Shown here one piece after another: positions 29,047 through 37,464 of a DNA stretch of 64,000 bases. A model generated the notes under the pieces. The model was not told the origin of the DNA. It saw nothing but the letters and a program-made list of their open reading frames with translations, and did not search any database. A program made the position numbers and the translations under genes. This DNA is from Cafeteria roenbergensis. Lineage: Eukaryota; Sar; Bigyra; Bicosoecida; Cafeteriaceae. Location: NCBI GenBank assembly GCA_008330645.1, contig VLTN01000016.1, forward strand, positions 496,001 to 560,000, given 5' to 3'. Each line of letters begins with the position of its first letter. The stretch's first letter is position 1.

Positions 29047-30743
29047 TCAAAGAGCGCTTGGCTGGCGGCGGCGGCGAGCTGACGAGGAGGAGCGCTTGCT
29101 CCGGCTGTCAGGCTCCTCCTCGTCGCTCTCGGCGCCCGACTGCGGGCCGGCATCCTCCTTGAGCGGTGCCTCCGCGACGGGTGTGTCCTCCGCGAGCACG
29201 TCTTCTCCCAGCACCACCTGGCCCGGGTTCGCGACCCTCGGCTCCTCCTTGGCGGCTGCCCAGCCTCCGCCTGCGCCCCGGGGCAGCGCCGTGAGAGCAG
29301 CGAACCGTCGCACGGTGGGGTACTTGGCGATGCCGCTCCCCACCTCGGGGCGCACCAGGCGGAGGTGTTCCACCGCGTCGTCGAGCTGCATTCCGTAGGT
29401 TGCGATGAGATAGCAGAGGACGACGGTGGCGGACCGCCCGATTCCGCAGCGGCAGTGCACGAACACGCGGCCGCCCTTGGCCACGTGTCCCTCGATGAAC
29501 CGCACAGCCTGCACAGAGGGCAGGGGAGGTGGGTTTAGCAGCGCAACGAGGTGGCGGCAGCGCGTCGCAGGGCACAGAGGACGAAGCGGCAGAGCCGGCG
29601 CATCGGCCATACGCCGTCGGCAATCTCGCAGCGCCGTGGCTGGGCAGTGCGAGAGCGACCCAGACAGGCCGCGCGGGGAAACATCGGTGCGCAGAGGGGG
29701 GACATGCATCGGGCCGCGGCAAGGCGCGCGGGATGGAGACGGACGCGAGGCAGTGGGAGGGGGGGTGCTTGGTGTCTGTCCGCGGCAGGGCTCACCGCAA
29801 TCGCAGCGTCGGCAGAGGGCATGTCACCGTCGGTAGTGGGGAGGTGAAGCTGCTCAATGCCAAGAGCGTCGTACTGCTTGGTGGGCCCTGGCCACTCGGC
29901 GCACATGTTGACGACTCCGGTGACGCCGCGGGCGCGAAGTGACGCCGCGTCGCTCGCGTACGGCAGTGCGCCGAGGAGCACCTCCCCCGCCGCCACAGGC
30001 GTGGCGAGGGAGTTGAGCCTCCACCCCAGAGCCGCGTAGGCGTACTGCGGACAGGCAATGGGGAGGAGCGACCCGGAGACAGCCGAGTCAGCGACTTCGC
30101 AAAGGGTTGCACGGAGGGAGGGGGGCGGGGCGGGGCAAGCAAAGGCGGGGCGGGGCGGGCGGCGGAGCGACTGCAGGGCTCGCGACCGCGCCACCACCGC
30201 GGCCTGCCGAGCAGGCGGCAGCGGCCACAGCAGCCACACACTAGGGCACCCATGGCGGGCGAAGCAGGTACTGGCACGAAGCAAGGCGCTGGCAGCCCGA
30301 GACCGCGGCCTCACAACAAGCATGTGGATCGGAGGGTCGTACAAGACTGCCACCAGCAGGCGAGTCACGGCGTTCATTTCCGGGCGCTGAGTCTTGAGGG
30401 CCAGGGACAGCGGGATGCTGTAGACCGCATAGAATGCCGCATGGGCGGCAGTGCTCTCATCGACTGCAACGCCGAACGAATGAAGGACCTGGACGGCAAT
30501 CAAGCCGACCAGCCAGGCCACGGCGGTGTCCCATGCCGCAACCGCAGCAAAGACGGAAATGAATCGCGCCCCGGAGACGATGCCGATGCGCTTGCGCACC
30601 ACCTTGGGGTGGAAGTGCGTCGCAAAGGTGTACATGACGACCACCAGGGCGGGCACGAGGGCGGAAGCCGGCTCGCCAGTGGCCCAATGCATCAAGGCAG
30701 CCGCCGAGACCATCAGCGCCACAGCGACGCGCAGTTTGGCCAT
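29047..30743 (-). CDS. Multi-pass membrane protein fused to a dual-specificity phosphatase
   Basis: Exons 30743-30315, 30044-29796 and 29508-29047 give 379 residues; both joins are phase 0. Residues 1-~140 hold about four to five hydrophobic segments (VAVALMVSAAALMHWA, ALVPALVVVMYTFATHF, ISVFAAVAAWDTAVAWLVGL, AAHAAFYAVYSIPLSLAL) that I do not recognise. Exon 2 starts the phosphatase: LGWRLNSLA, VLLGALPYASDAASLRARGVTGVVNMC, and HLPTTDGDMPS with the general-acid Asp. Exon 3 has the P-loop VHCRCGIGRSATVVL (Cys-x5-Arg) and YGMQLDDAVEHLRLVRPEV. The phosphatase half resembles the PTPMT1/plant lipid-phosphatase branch, whose PTPMT1 dephosphorylates phosphatidylglycerophosphate. With a membrane domain attached, a lipid substrate is a reasonable inference. 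The C-terminal tail is acidic then Arg/Ser-rich. Confidence 0.85.
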
Positions 30744-30976
30744 CGCGCCACGCCTCGCCGCCTCCCGGCTCCTGCCGAGCGTGGGCGGAGTCCGCCGAGA
30801 GTGCGGCAAAAGGCGGGCGCAGACCCCCGATGGATCATTCAGCAGTTCGTTTGAGCCGCAAATACACCTCACAATTCGGCTCTGCCCAGGCTTTGCGGAT
30901 TGCTCCTCGGCGCGCCCGTGCAGGCACTCGAGGCGGCATTGTGCTGCTCAGCAGGCCGTAAACGCAGTTGCCTGCC
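30744..30976. promoter_or_regulatory. Divergent promoter region, 233 bp
   Basis: Separates the membrane phosphatase (minus) from the long Ala-rich gene (plus). No clear core element is visible. Confidence 0.4.
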
Positions 30977-33900
30977 ATGGAGCTCGCGCATGGCCTGCGG
31001 CTGGTGAACCAGCCGGTCGTGCGATGCAGAATTGCGGCGGCCACGGCAGCCGCGGCTCGCTGCCTCGCCTCGTGCCCCATCGCAGGGCCGGCCGGGCACG
31101 AAGCCGCGATGGGGGTTGCAGCGCGGCTGGCGCGGGGAGCGCGGCTTGTGTCGCCGGTCCGCCATGCGTCGCTCCGGCGCGACGGGCATTCGCTTGAGGT
31201 CACGGTCTTGTGCAGCTGTCCGGAGGAGGCGAGCACGCTGCTGTCTTGGGCCTCAATGCCGAGAACCCTCGCGTTTGACACGATCCCTGGCGTTCCCACC
31301 TGCGAGGTGGGGAGCGCGGCGTCGCCGATGCGGCGCGCCGACAAGCTCGAGGCGGCTCGCTTGGCCGCCTTTCCCATGCGCGGCAACAGAGCGGGCGACC
31401 CGGCAGCAGAGTGGGAGCGCCAGTCCGCCGGCAACCGCCCAGACTCCATCGTCTTGCTTGGCGCGCCGGCTCTCTGGCTCTTCCCGGGGTCGAGCCTCGC
31501 CACGCTTGCCGAGGGGGAGTCCGACGACGCCTGCCTTGCATCAGGCAGCCCGGCTCAGGACGTGCTTGCGAAGCTGGGACTCGTTCGCAGCGTTGCCGTC
31601 CGCCCTAGCAGGGCTGCTGACGCTGGCTGCGACGGCGGCGCTATCAAGTTTGTCCGCAGCCCTGCCGACAGAGCCGACGTCGGCAGAGCCCTCTCCCTGG
31701 ACGTGGCGGTGCAGTTCGCCAGCGTGGAGGACGCGCGCCGCGCCGTGCTGGCCCTGGCCCCGAGCTGCTTCGTTCGCCAGCGCCGCCTCGGCGATGGCTC
31801 TGATGCCGGCGACCACGCTGACACCCGGCCCGGAGGCGAGGGCGCACCAGCAGACGCGGAAGTGGACCCGGCGGCGCTGACCAGCCCAGTCGGCACCTTC
31901 GGCCTTGCCTGGGAGGCGGGGGCCTTCTTTAGCGAGGAGCAGAGGCGAAACCGCGCCCGACGAGCGGCAGAGCGAGCGGCAGAGGTTCGAAGGCAGGAGG
32001 AGGCTGCAGCCCGCCGCCGCCGGGGCGCCGCCTCCAAGCTGGACGCAGCCCTGGCCTCTGCCCTCGGAGCTTGCGAGGCGGCCCGCGACGTGACCGACGC
32101 CGTGGAGCTGTGCCGGGCCGACAAGCTACTGGTTCGCTTCGGCTCCAAGGACCTCCGCCGCGCCTTTGACGAGGTGGTGGATCAGGTTGAGGCGGTCGCA
32201 GAGCTGGCCCTCGTTGCGGCGGAAGTCTTGGCCGACGTTGGAGGCGAGAAGGTCTCCGTGCCGCTGTGGGTGGCCAAGGCTGGTGGGTGGACTCCGTCTC
32301 AGGCGGGCGCCGCTTACAGGGCAGCGGATGACGAGGACGACGAGGACGAGGACGAGGACAAGGACGCGCGCGGGCGCAGTGGGGTCGTCTTGCTCAGCGG
32401 GCGCGGCGTGGAGGCTGCAAGGGCGGCGGAAGCGGCGGCCCGGCGCGCTGAGCCGCTGGCGGCCGCAGCAGCCCGCCTCATGAGCGTCACGCGCCGCTGC
32501 GAGAGCGAGGCCGAGCAGGACGTTCGCGACGCCGCAGAGGACTACCGCAGGGCCGAGGCCCGCACATTGGACCACCAGCTGCGCGACGTCGGCGAGTCAG
32601 CTGACCGGGCCGCCTCGGCGTGCGACGCCAAGAGGCTCGCCGCGGGCGTTGCCGCCTTGGCCTTGCTCCTCCCGAAGCGGGTGCAGACGCGGGAAGCGGC
32701 AGCAGCAGCCGCCACGGCGATGTCGAGCGACCCCGCCGACTCCTCATCGTCGTCGTCGTCGTCGTCTTCGTCGTCATCGTCATCGGCAGCACCAGCACCA
32801 GCACCAGCAGAGGCAGACGCAGCTATGCCAGGAAAGGAAGCAGAGGGGCCTGGCGAGCCGGCGGAACAGCACGTTCGAGCCCCTGGCGCCCCGCTGGAGG
32901 AGGCCGACGTGCTGGATGGCATTGAGCTCTCCGACGACGACGATGACGACGAAGACGACGACCATGGCGATGGCGACGGCGACATCGCAACGATGGACCC
33001 TTCCAAGCCCTCAGGCGGTGCGAACGGTCGGAGCTCCTCGTCGAGGCAGCACTCTGCCGTTGTTGTTGCGCTGGGCAGAGCCCTGCGCTCGGCCGAGCGG
33101 GGGGGGCCCTCCGGGGGCCCATCCAGGTCCCTCGACAGCTCTGCAGCGCTGCTGGGCGGCAAGGCATGGGTGGAGTGGTCTGCGCTGGAGCGTGAGGCTG
33201 GACTGGCCGTTGAGGCCGTTGAGACCGCGGCCGAGAGACGCAGCATCCCCGGTCGGCTCTTTGCCAAGCGCCTTGCAGACCACCAATCCTCCGTGGGGAC
33301 CTCTGCCGAGGCGCGAGCCGCCGCGGCTGCGGAGGCCATCGAAGCCGCACGCGAGCCTGCGGGCAGGGTCACGGAAGAGGCTTTCGAGGCAGCGGTGGTG
33401 GAGGCGTCCCTTCGCGTCCGGCTCGCCAAGGAGGCCCTGCCCGCAGCCCGGGAGGCTCTCAGTGAGGGGGCAGAGCTGGCAGAGCTGGCAGAGGCCGCCG
33501 CTGCGCTGGCTCTCGATGTGGCCCAAGCCGCGCAAGACGGCTGGCGCGACAGCGCTGACGATGGCTCGGAGCATGCCTCGAGCGTTCCAGGCGCGTTGCG
33601 AGCTGCGGAGGCTGCGGCCGCTCTCGCTCGGCGCATCGTTTCTCCTATGCTGGCCTCCCCGCCCGGCCGCCCTCCTCAGGCAGCAGTGGCCGCGGTCCGG
33701 CGGGCTGTCGAGCTGTTGACGGCGTTGGATGATCTGTCCGCTGACCTGGCTGCTGCGGCGCGCCCGGTCCGCGGCACCATCGCCCCCGCCATCGGGGCCG
33801 CAGCCGGCGGCGAAGCGACATCGGCGCCGGCCGCGAGCGGCTCCGCAAAGTGGACCGCAGCGCTGGCAGAGCGGCTGGCCGACTCCCGGTCAGCGCTCGC

Positions 33901-36235
33901 TGACGCTTGCAACGCCTTGGCGGAGGCAACGACCTCGGGCGATGCGCCGTCGCTCGTGGCTGCCATTGACGCAGCCGTCAACGCCGCTGGAGTGACAGCG
34001 TGCTCGGCCCGCGCGGTGCGCGAGTGGCGGCGCCTCGCCACTGCGCAGAGGGACATCGCCGCGGCGGCGGAGGAGGCCGCCCGTGCTGCGGACAGCGTGG
34101 CGGCCCCTGCTGAGTCGACGTCCACGGCCACGCCCGCGTCATCGGCTGCTCAGCAGGCCGACGAAGCGCTCGCTGGGGAGCGCGCCGGCAAGGCCTGCTC
34201 GATGGCGCGCGCTCACGCCCTGAGCAGCACCGCCGCCGCGTTCGGGGCCTTCCTGACGGCAGCGGGCAAGCGTCTCTCAGAGGGACACGTGCCGGCGTCC
34301 GGGGCCGTGGCAGCGCGGACGTGCCTGGACCTGGAGGCATGCGCCACGCCCGCTGCGAGCGAGGCGACGGCCTGTAGCTCTGTTCTATGCGAGGCGGCAG
34401 CCGTGCTTGCCGAGGTGAAGCTCTCCGTGGAAGGCGCAGAGGAGGCGGCAGCCGACGTGCCCCGGCCGTTCGACAGGGACGTGCGCGCGGCCGCCAGGGC
34501 GCTGGCCGACGCTGCCGCCGACTGCGCCCGCGCTTTGACCAGATGCGAGGAGTGCGCCGCGGCGCTGGCCCCGGCGGTGGATGGTGCCGCACTCGCTGCG
34601 GAAGCCGTGTGCGCCGCGGCGGTGCGCACGTGCTCCAGGGGCGGCCTCGGCGACGTGGACGACGGTCTCCGTGCCGCTCAGTCTCAAGCAGACGCCGCCA
34701 TGGACGATTGCGAAGGCGCCGAAACGGCGGCTCACGACGCCGCCAAGGGCCTTCGTCGCCTGCTCGGCCAGTGCCGTGCCGGGCTGGAAGACGTGGCGTC
34801 CAGCGTGCGCAGAGGCCTGTCCAGGGCCGAGGCCGCGTCGGCTTCACGTATCGCCGAGCTGGAGAGGGCTCAGGCAGCCGACCTCGCTCCTCGCGGGCCC
34901 GCTGATGCCGCTGGCGAAGCGAACGGCGCGCCCAGCACCCCCGCCAGCCCGGGCGGCGCCTCCGTTCCCGCTGCACGTCGCGCTGTGTGGGACGAGGCTG
35001 GCCCTGCCACGTACACTGTCAACGGCTTTGGCAGAGCCGACCGGTGGAGCGTGACCGACCCCCACGGCGCCCACCCAGCCGCGCATGCCTTCACGCTGCC
35101 GCGCTACGCCGGCCGGTATGGAGCCGACCCGCTCGGCGAGGCCGCGCTGGCCGCCGCCGAGTCGGGTCGAGGGTTTCGCTCCCGCCAGCGGTGGGCCACC
35201 GGCGGCACGGTGGCAGCCCTTGAGAAGCTGGCCGCCATCCGCTCAGCTGACCGGAGCAAGCTCCAGGCAAGCCGCAGCCGCGCACGCAAATCGCACTTGC
35301 TCGTGGCAGCCGACGGCACTGCGAGCTCCTACCGGTCAGCGGAGTCGGCTGCTGCTGCAGCCGCCGAGGCTGGTCTCCCTTCCAGCGCCGTTGCCGCTGT
35401 GGTACCCGCGGCCGTCCGCTGCTGCGCGCGGCTTGCACCTGCGACCGCCCTCACGCCAGCAGCGGCATCGTCGCCACCCGTGGCGGAGGCACCGCCCACC
35501 GCCGTCCTGTTCGACGCTGCCACGGTCGGCACTGCAGGCACCTCGTCCGTCGCGCCCTCGGCACTGCTGTCCGCCGCCGCAGGTCTCCGTGTCAACGTTC
35601 GCGGCCGGGGTGTCGTGGGCGGGGCGATGGATGTGTCAGAGAGAGCCTCGGCAGAGCTGGAAGGCCACACCATCACCCTTCCAGGCCAAGAGGGCTCGGC
35701 ATCGATGGCCAGCACCCTGGCGGGGCTGGCGTCGGGCGGGAGCGCCAGCTTCCGAGCCCAGGCCGCTGCTGCTGCGGCGGCTCTGCCGCAAGTGTTGTCT
35801 TTCCGAGCCAAGGGGGCGAGCAGCAAGGCAGCGGCCCGGTCGGAGACTCCCTCTGGCGGTGACGCACCTGCGAGCGCCAAGGCGCCGACTGCTGCCGTCG
35901 CGTCTGACAGCTCGACCATGACGGAGCGAGAGCTGGAGCTTGCGGCGCGGCTGAGGCTGATGCAGAGGCGCAAGCGGGCGAGAGAGCCGGACAGTGGGCT
36001 CAGCTTCCGGGCCGTGGCCAAGCGGCCCCGCGAGGCGGAAGGCGCAGCCGCAGCTGGTGCTGCGCAGGGGCGGGGCCAAGGGGGTGACGGGTTTGCCGTG
36101 GAAGTGCGTGGCGAGGAGGGCGGCCAGGACCGGGACCAGGACCGGGAGCGAGGCCAGGACGGGGCCGGCTCGCCGGCGTCTGACGGGGCTTGTGCTGCAG
36201 CTGGGGCGTCGAGTGCGCTGGCTGGAAGCGGCTGA
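30977..36235 (+). CDS. Very long Ala-rich coiled-coil protein, unidentified
   Basis: A single frame of 1752 residues from the ATG at 30977. The N-terminal ~320 residues are mixed and probably folded. A segment near residues 195-270 (LGLVRSVAVRP..LDVAVQFASVEDARRAVLAL) has a vague RRM-like strand-helix-strand order, and EVTVLCSCPEEASTLLSW near the start is also globular-looking. Residues ~320-1400 are Ala/Glu/Arg helices that would form long coiled coils, broken by an Asp/Glu run (nt 32327-32365), a poly-Ser run (nt 32740-32790) and a second Asp run (nt 32932-32985). The C-terminal 200 residues include ELELAARLRLMQRRKRAREP and AVAKRPREAEG, plausible nuclear localisation signals, then an acidic/basic DRDQ-type repeat. 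I do not recognise a family. A scaffolding or RNA-associated nuclear protein is a guess. Confidence 0.65.
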   Translation: MELAHGLRLVNQPVVRCRIAAATAAAARCLASCPIAGPAGHEAAMGVAARLARGARLVSPVRHASLRRDGHSLEVTVLCSCPEEASTLLSWASMPRTLAFDTIPGVPTCEVGSAASPMRRADKLEAARLAAFPMRGNRAGDPAAEWERQSAGNRPDSIVLLGAPALWLFPGSSLATLAEGESDDACLASGSPAQDVLAKLGLVRSVAVRPSRAADAGCDGGAIKFVRSPADRADVGRALSLDVAVQFASVEDARRAVLALAPSCFVRQRRLGDGSDAGDHADTRPGGEGAPADAEVDPAALTSPVGTFGLAWEAGAFFSEEQRRNRARRAAERAAEVRRQEEAAARRRRGAASKLDAALASALGACEAARDVTDAVELCRADKLLVRFGSKDLRRAFDEVVDQVEAVAELALVAAEVLADVGGEKVSVPLWVAKAGGWTPSQAGAAYRAADDEDDEDEDEDKDARGRSGVVLLSGRGVEAARAAEAAARRAEPLAAAAARLMSVTRRCESEAEQDVRDAAEDYRRAEARTLDHQLRDVGESADRAASACDAKRLAAGVAALALLLPKRVQTREAAAAAATAMSSDPADSSSSSSSSSSSSSSSAAPAPAPAEADAAMPGKEAEGPGEPAEQHVRAPGAPLEEADVLDGIELSDDDDDDEDDDHGDGDGDIATMDPSKPSGGANGRSSSSRQHSAVVVALGRALRSAERGGPSGGPSRSLDSSAALLGGKAWVEWSALEREAGLAVEAVETAAERRSIPGRLFAKRLADHQSSVGTSAEARAAAAAEAIEAAREPAGRVTEEAFEAAVVEASLRVRLAKEALPAAREALSEGAELAELAEAAAALALDVAQAAQDGWRDSADDGSEHASSVPGALRAAEAAAALARRIVSPMLASPPGRPPQAAVAAVRRAVELLTALDDLSADLAAAARPVRGTIAPAIGAAAGGEATSAPAASGSAKWTAALAERLADSRSALADACNALAEATTSGDAPSLVAAIDAAVNAAGVTACSARAVREWRRLATAQRDIAAAAEEAARAADSVAAPAESTSTATPASSAAQQADEALAGERAGKACSMARAHALSSTAAAFGAFLTAAGKRLSEGHVPASGAVAARTCLDLEACATPAASEATACSSVLCEAAAVLAEVKLSVEGAEEAAADVPRPFDRDVRAAARALADAAADCARALTRCEECAAALAPAVDGAALAAEAVCAAAVRTCSRGGLGDVDDGLRAAQSQADAAMDDCEGAETAAHDAAKGLRRLLGQCRAGLEDVASSVRRGLSRAEAASASRIAELERAQAADLAPRGPADAAGEANGAPSTPASPGGASVPAARRAVWDEAGPATYTVNGFGRADRWSVTDPHGAHPAAHAFTLPRYAGRYGADPLGEAALAAAESGRGFRSRQRWATGGTVAALEKLAAIRSADRSKLQASRSRARKSHLLVAADGTASSYRSAESAAAAAAEAGLPSSAVAAVVPAAVRCCARLAPATALTPAAASSPPVAEAPPTAVLFDAATVGTAGTSSVAPSALLSAAAGLRVNVRGRGVVGGAMDVSERASAELEGHTITLPGQEGSASMASTLAGLASGGSASFRAQAAAAAAALPQVLSFRAKGASSKAAARSETPSGGDAPASAKAPTAAVASDSSTMTERELELAARLRLMQRRKRAREPDSGLSFRAVAKRPREAEGAAAAGAAQGRGQGGDGFAVEVRGEEGGQDRDQDRERGQDGAGSPASDGACAAAGASSALAGSG
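32740..32790 (+). repeat. TCG/TCA trinucleotide run encoding poly-Ser
   Basis: About fifteen consecutive Ser codons inside the long Ala-rich gene, followed by Ala-Pro repeats. Confidence 0.8.
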
Positions 36236-36644
36236 GGGCGCGCCTGGCCTCGCGGGGCGCATAGCTGAAGCGCTGCTCGGTGCGCAGCTATCCTGCAGAG
36301 GTGCGGGTGTCGGGAGGTGAGCCGATGGCCCTGCGAGAGCCCTGCCTGCTGGTTTGGTTCCAGTTGCCCTGGGCGCTGTGGACGCTGGCGCGCTCGCGTG
36401 AGTGACGAGGGCTGCTAGCACTGCAAGGTGCGCCTGCGAGTGCCGCTTCGCGCTGGCACTGCAAACTCACACACACAATCACACACACACTGAGGAGCCG
36501 ACCACGGGCCCGCGCGGGTTTGCGGCGCGTGCTCGCGCAGGTCGCTCCCCGCCCCCTGCCGCAGAGCGCAGAGGGAAGCGGGTGCGGCCAAGCTCTGGCC
36601 ACACGACGCAGCCCGAAGCGTCGCCCCCTGGACCAGCGAGCGGC
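36236..36644. other. Convergent 3' intergenic region
   Basis: 409 bp between two converging stop codons, with an ACACAC-type short repeat at 36466-36490. No gene is supported. Confidence 0.5.
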
Positions 36645-36911
36645 TTAGCCGGGCGAGCGGCGGAGGCGCTTCATCCTGCGACGGCGCCTGTTGCTGCAAG
36701 GCCTCGCGCCGTGGTTCGCCTTCTTGGGCTCGCGCTTGTTCCGGTTCATGCACAGGAATGGGTCCAGGAGCAGCTGGAGGGGGGCTGCCTGTCCAGAGGC
36801 GGCCGCTGCTCCCACTGCGGCGATGCCGCAGATGCTCGCTGTCGCCGCGGTCAGGCGGGCGGCAGGAAGCGCCGCTGCGACGATGCGGGGTGCCGCCGCC
36901 GTGGCCATCAT
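36645..36911 (-). CDS. Small basic protein with organelle-type presequence
   Basis: An 88-residue frame from the first of two adjacent ATGs at 36911. The first ~30 residues (MMATAAAPRIVAAALPAARLT) are Ala-rich with spaced Arg and no acidic residue, as expected of a mitochondrial presequence. The C-terminal 40 residues are a strongly basic block, MNRNKREPKKANHGARPCSN followed by five Arg, ending KRLRRSPG. Short organellar ribosomal or rRNA-binding proteins look like this, and the NHGARPCS core has the look of a conserved motif, but I cannot name the family with certainty. The frame is open upstream to 37316, but that part has no such features. A short lineage-specific protein is the alternative. 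Confidence 0.5.
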   Translation of the reverse strand: MMATAAAPRIVAAALPAARLTAATASICGIAAVGAAAASGQAAPLQLLLDPFLCMNRNKREPKKANHGARPCSNRRRRRMKRLRRSPG

Positions 36912-37464
36912 TCCTGCGCGGGTCGTGTCGTGCGTTATCGCGCAGCGGGGGCGCCTAGCGGTCGTCTGGCGCGGCAGCAGCGGGGCGGCCAGCGCGGGGC
37001 AGCGTGCGCCGGGTGCCCGCCCTTGCGCTCGCCCGGGCTCGGCCAGCTCCTGACGGTGCCACCCTCGCTGCGCGGTGGGCTCACTTGCTGCGACGGCCGC
37101 CATCTGCGGCCACTCAGAGTGCTGCCCCGGGAGCAGCCAAGGGCGGACCGACGACCCGCCAAAGAACCCGTCCGAGGCTCTGCCTGGGCCGCCGGCTGGC
37201 GATTGATCAAGGGACTTGCTTGCAGGGCGAATCAGCGCCTGCTGACGCAGGAAGCCGGTTTCCTTCCAGCACGTCACTTGGCAGCCAGCGCGGCCAAGAG
37301 TGTTGCAACTGGGCACGGAGCCCGGGACGCAGGTCCCGCGCGTCCTTTAGTGGCCGCGGCGGGCGCGCAGCCGGGGCGCAGGCGGCAAGCTCCCGGCGGG
37401 CAACCCGAGTCACGTTTGCCTTTTGGGGCGCATTCAAGGCAGCCGCGATCCGCGGAAAGCCCGC
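36912..37464. promoter_or_regulatory. Divergent promoter region, 553 bp
   Basis: Between the small basic protein (minus) and the seven-TM protein (plus). Frames on both strands cross it without recognisable features. Confidence 0.4.
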
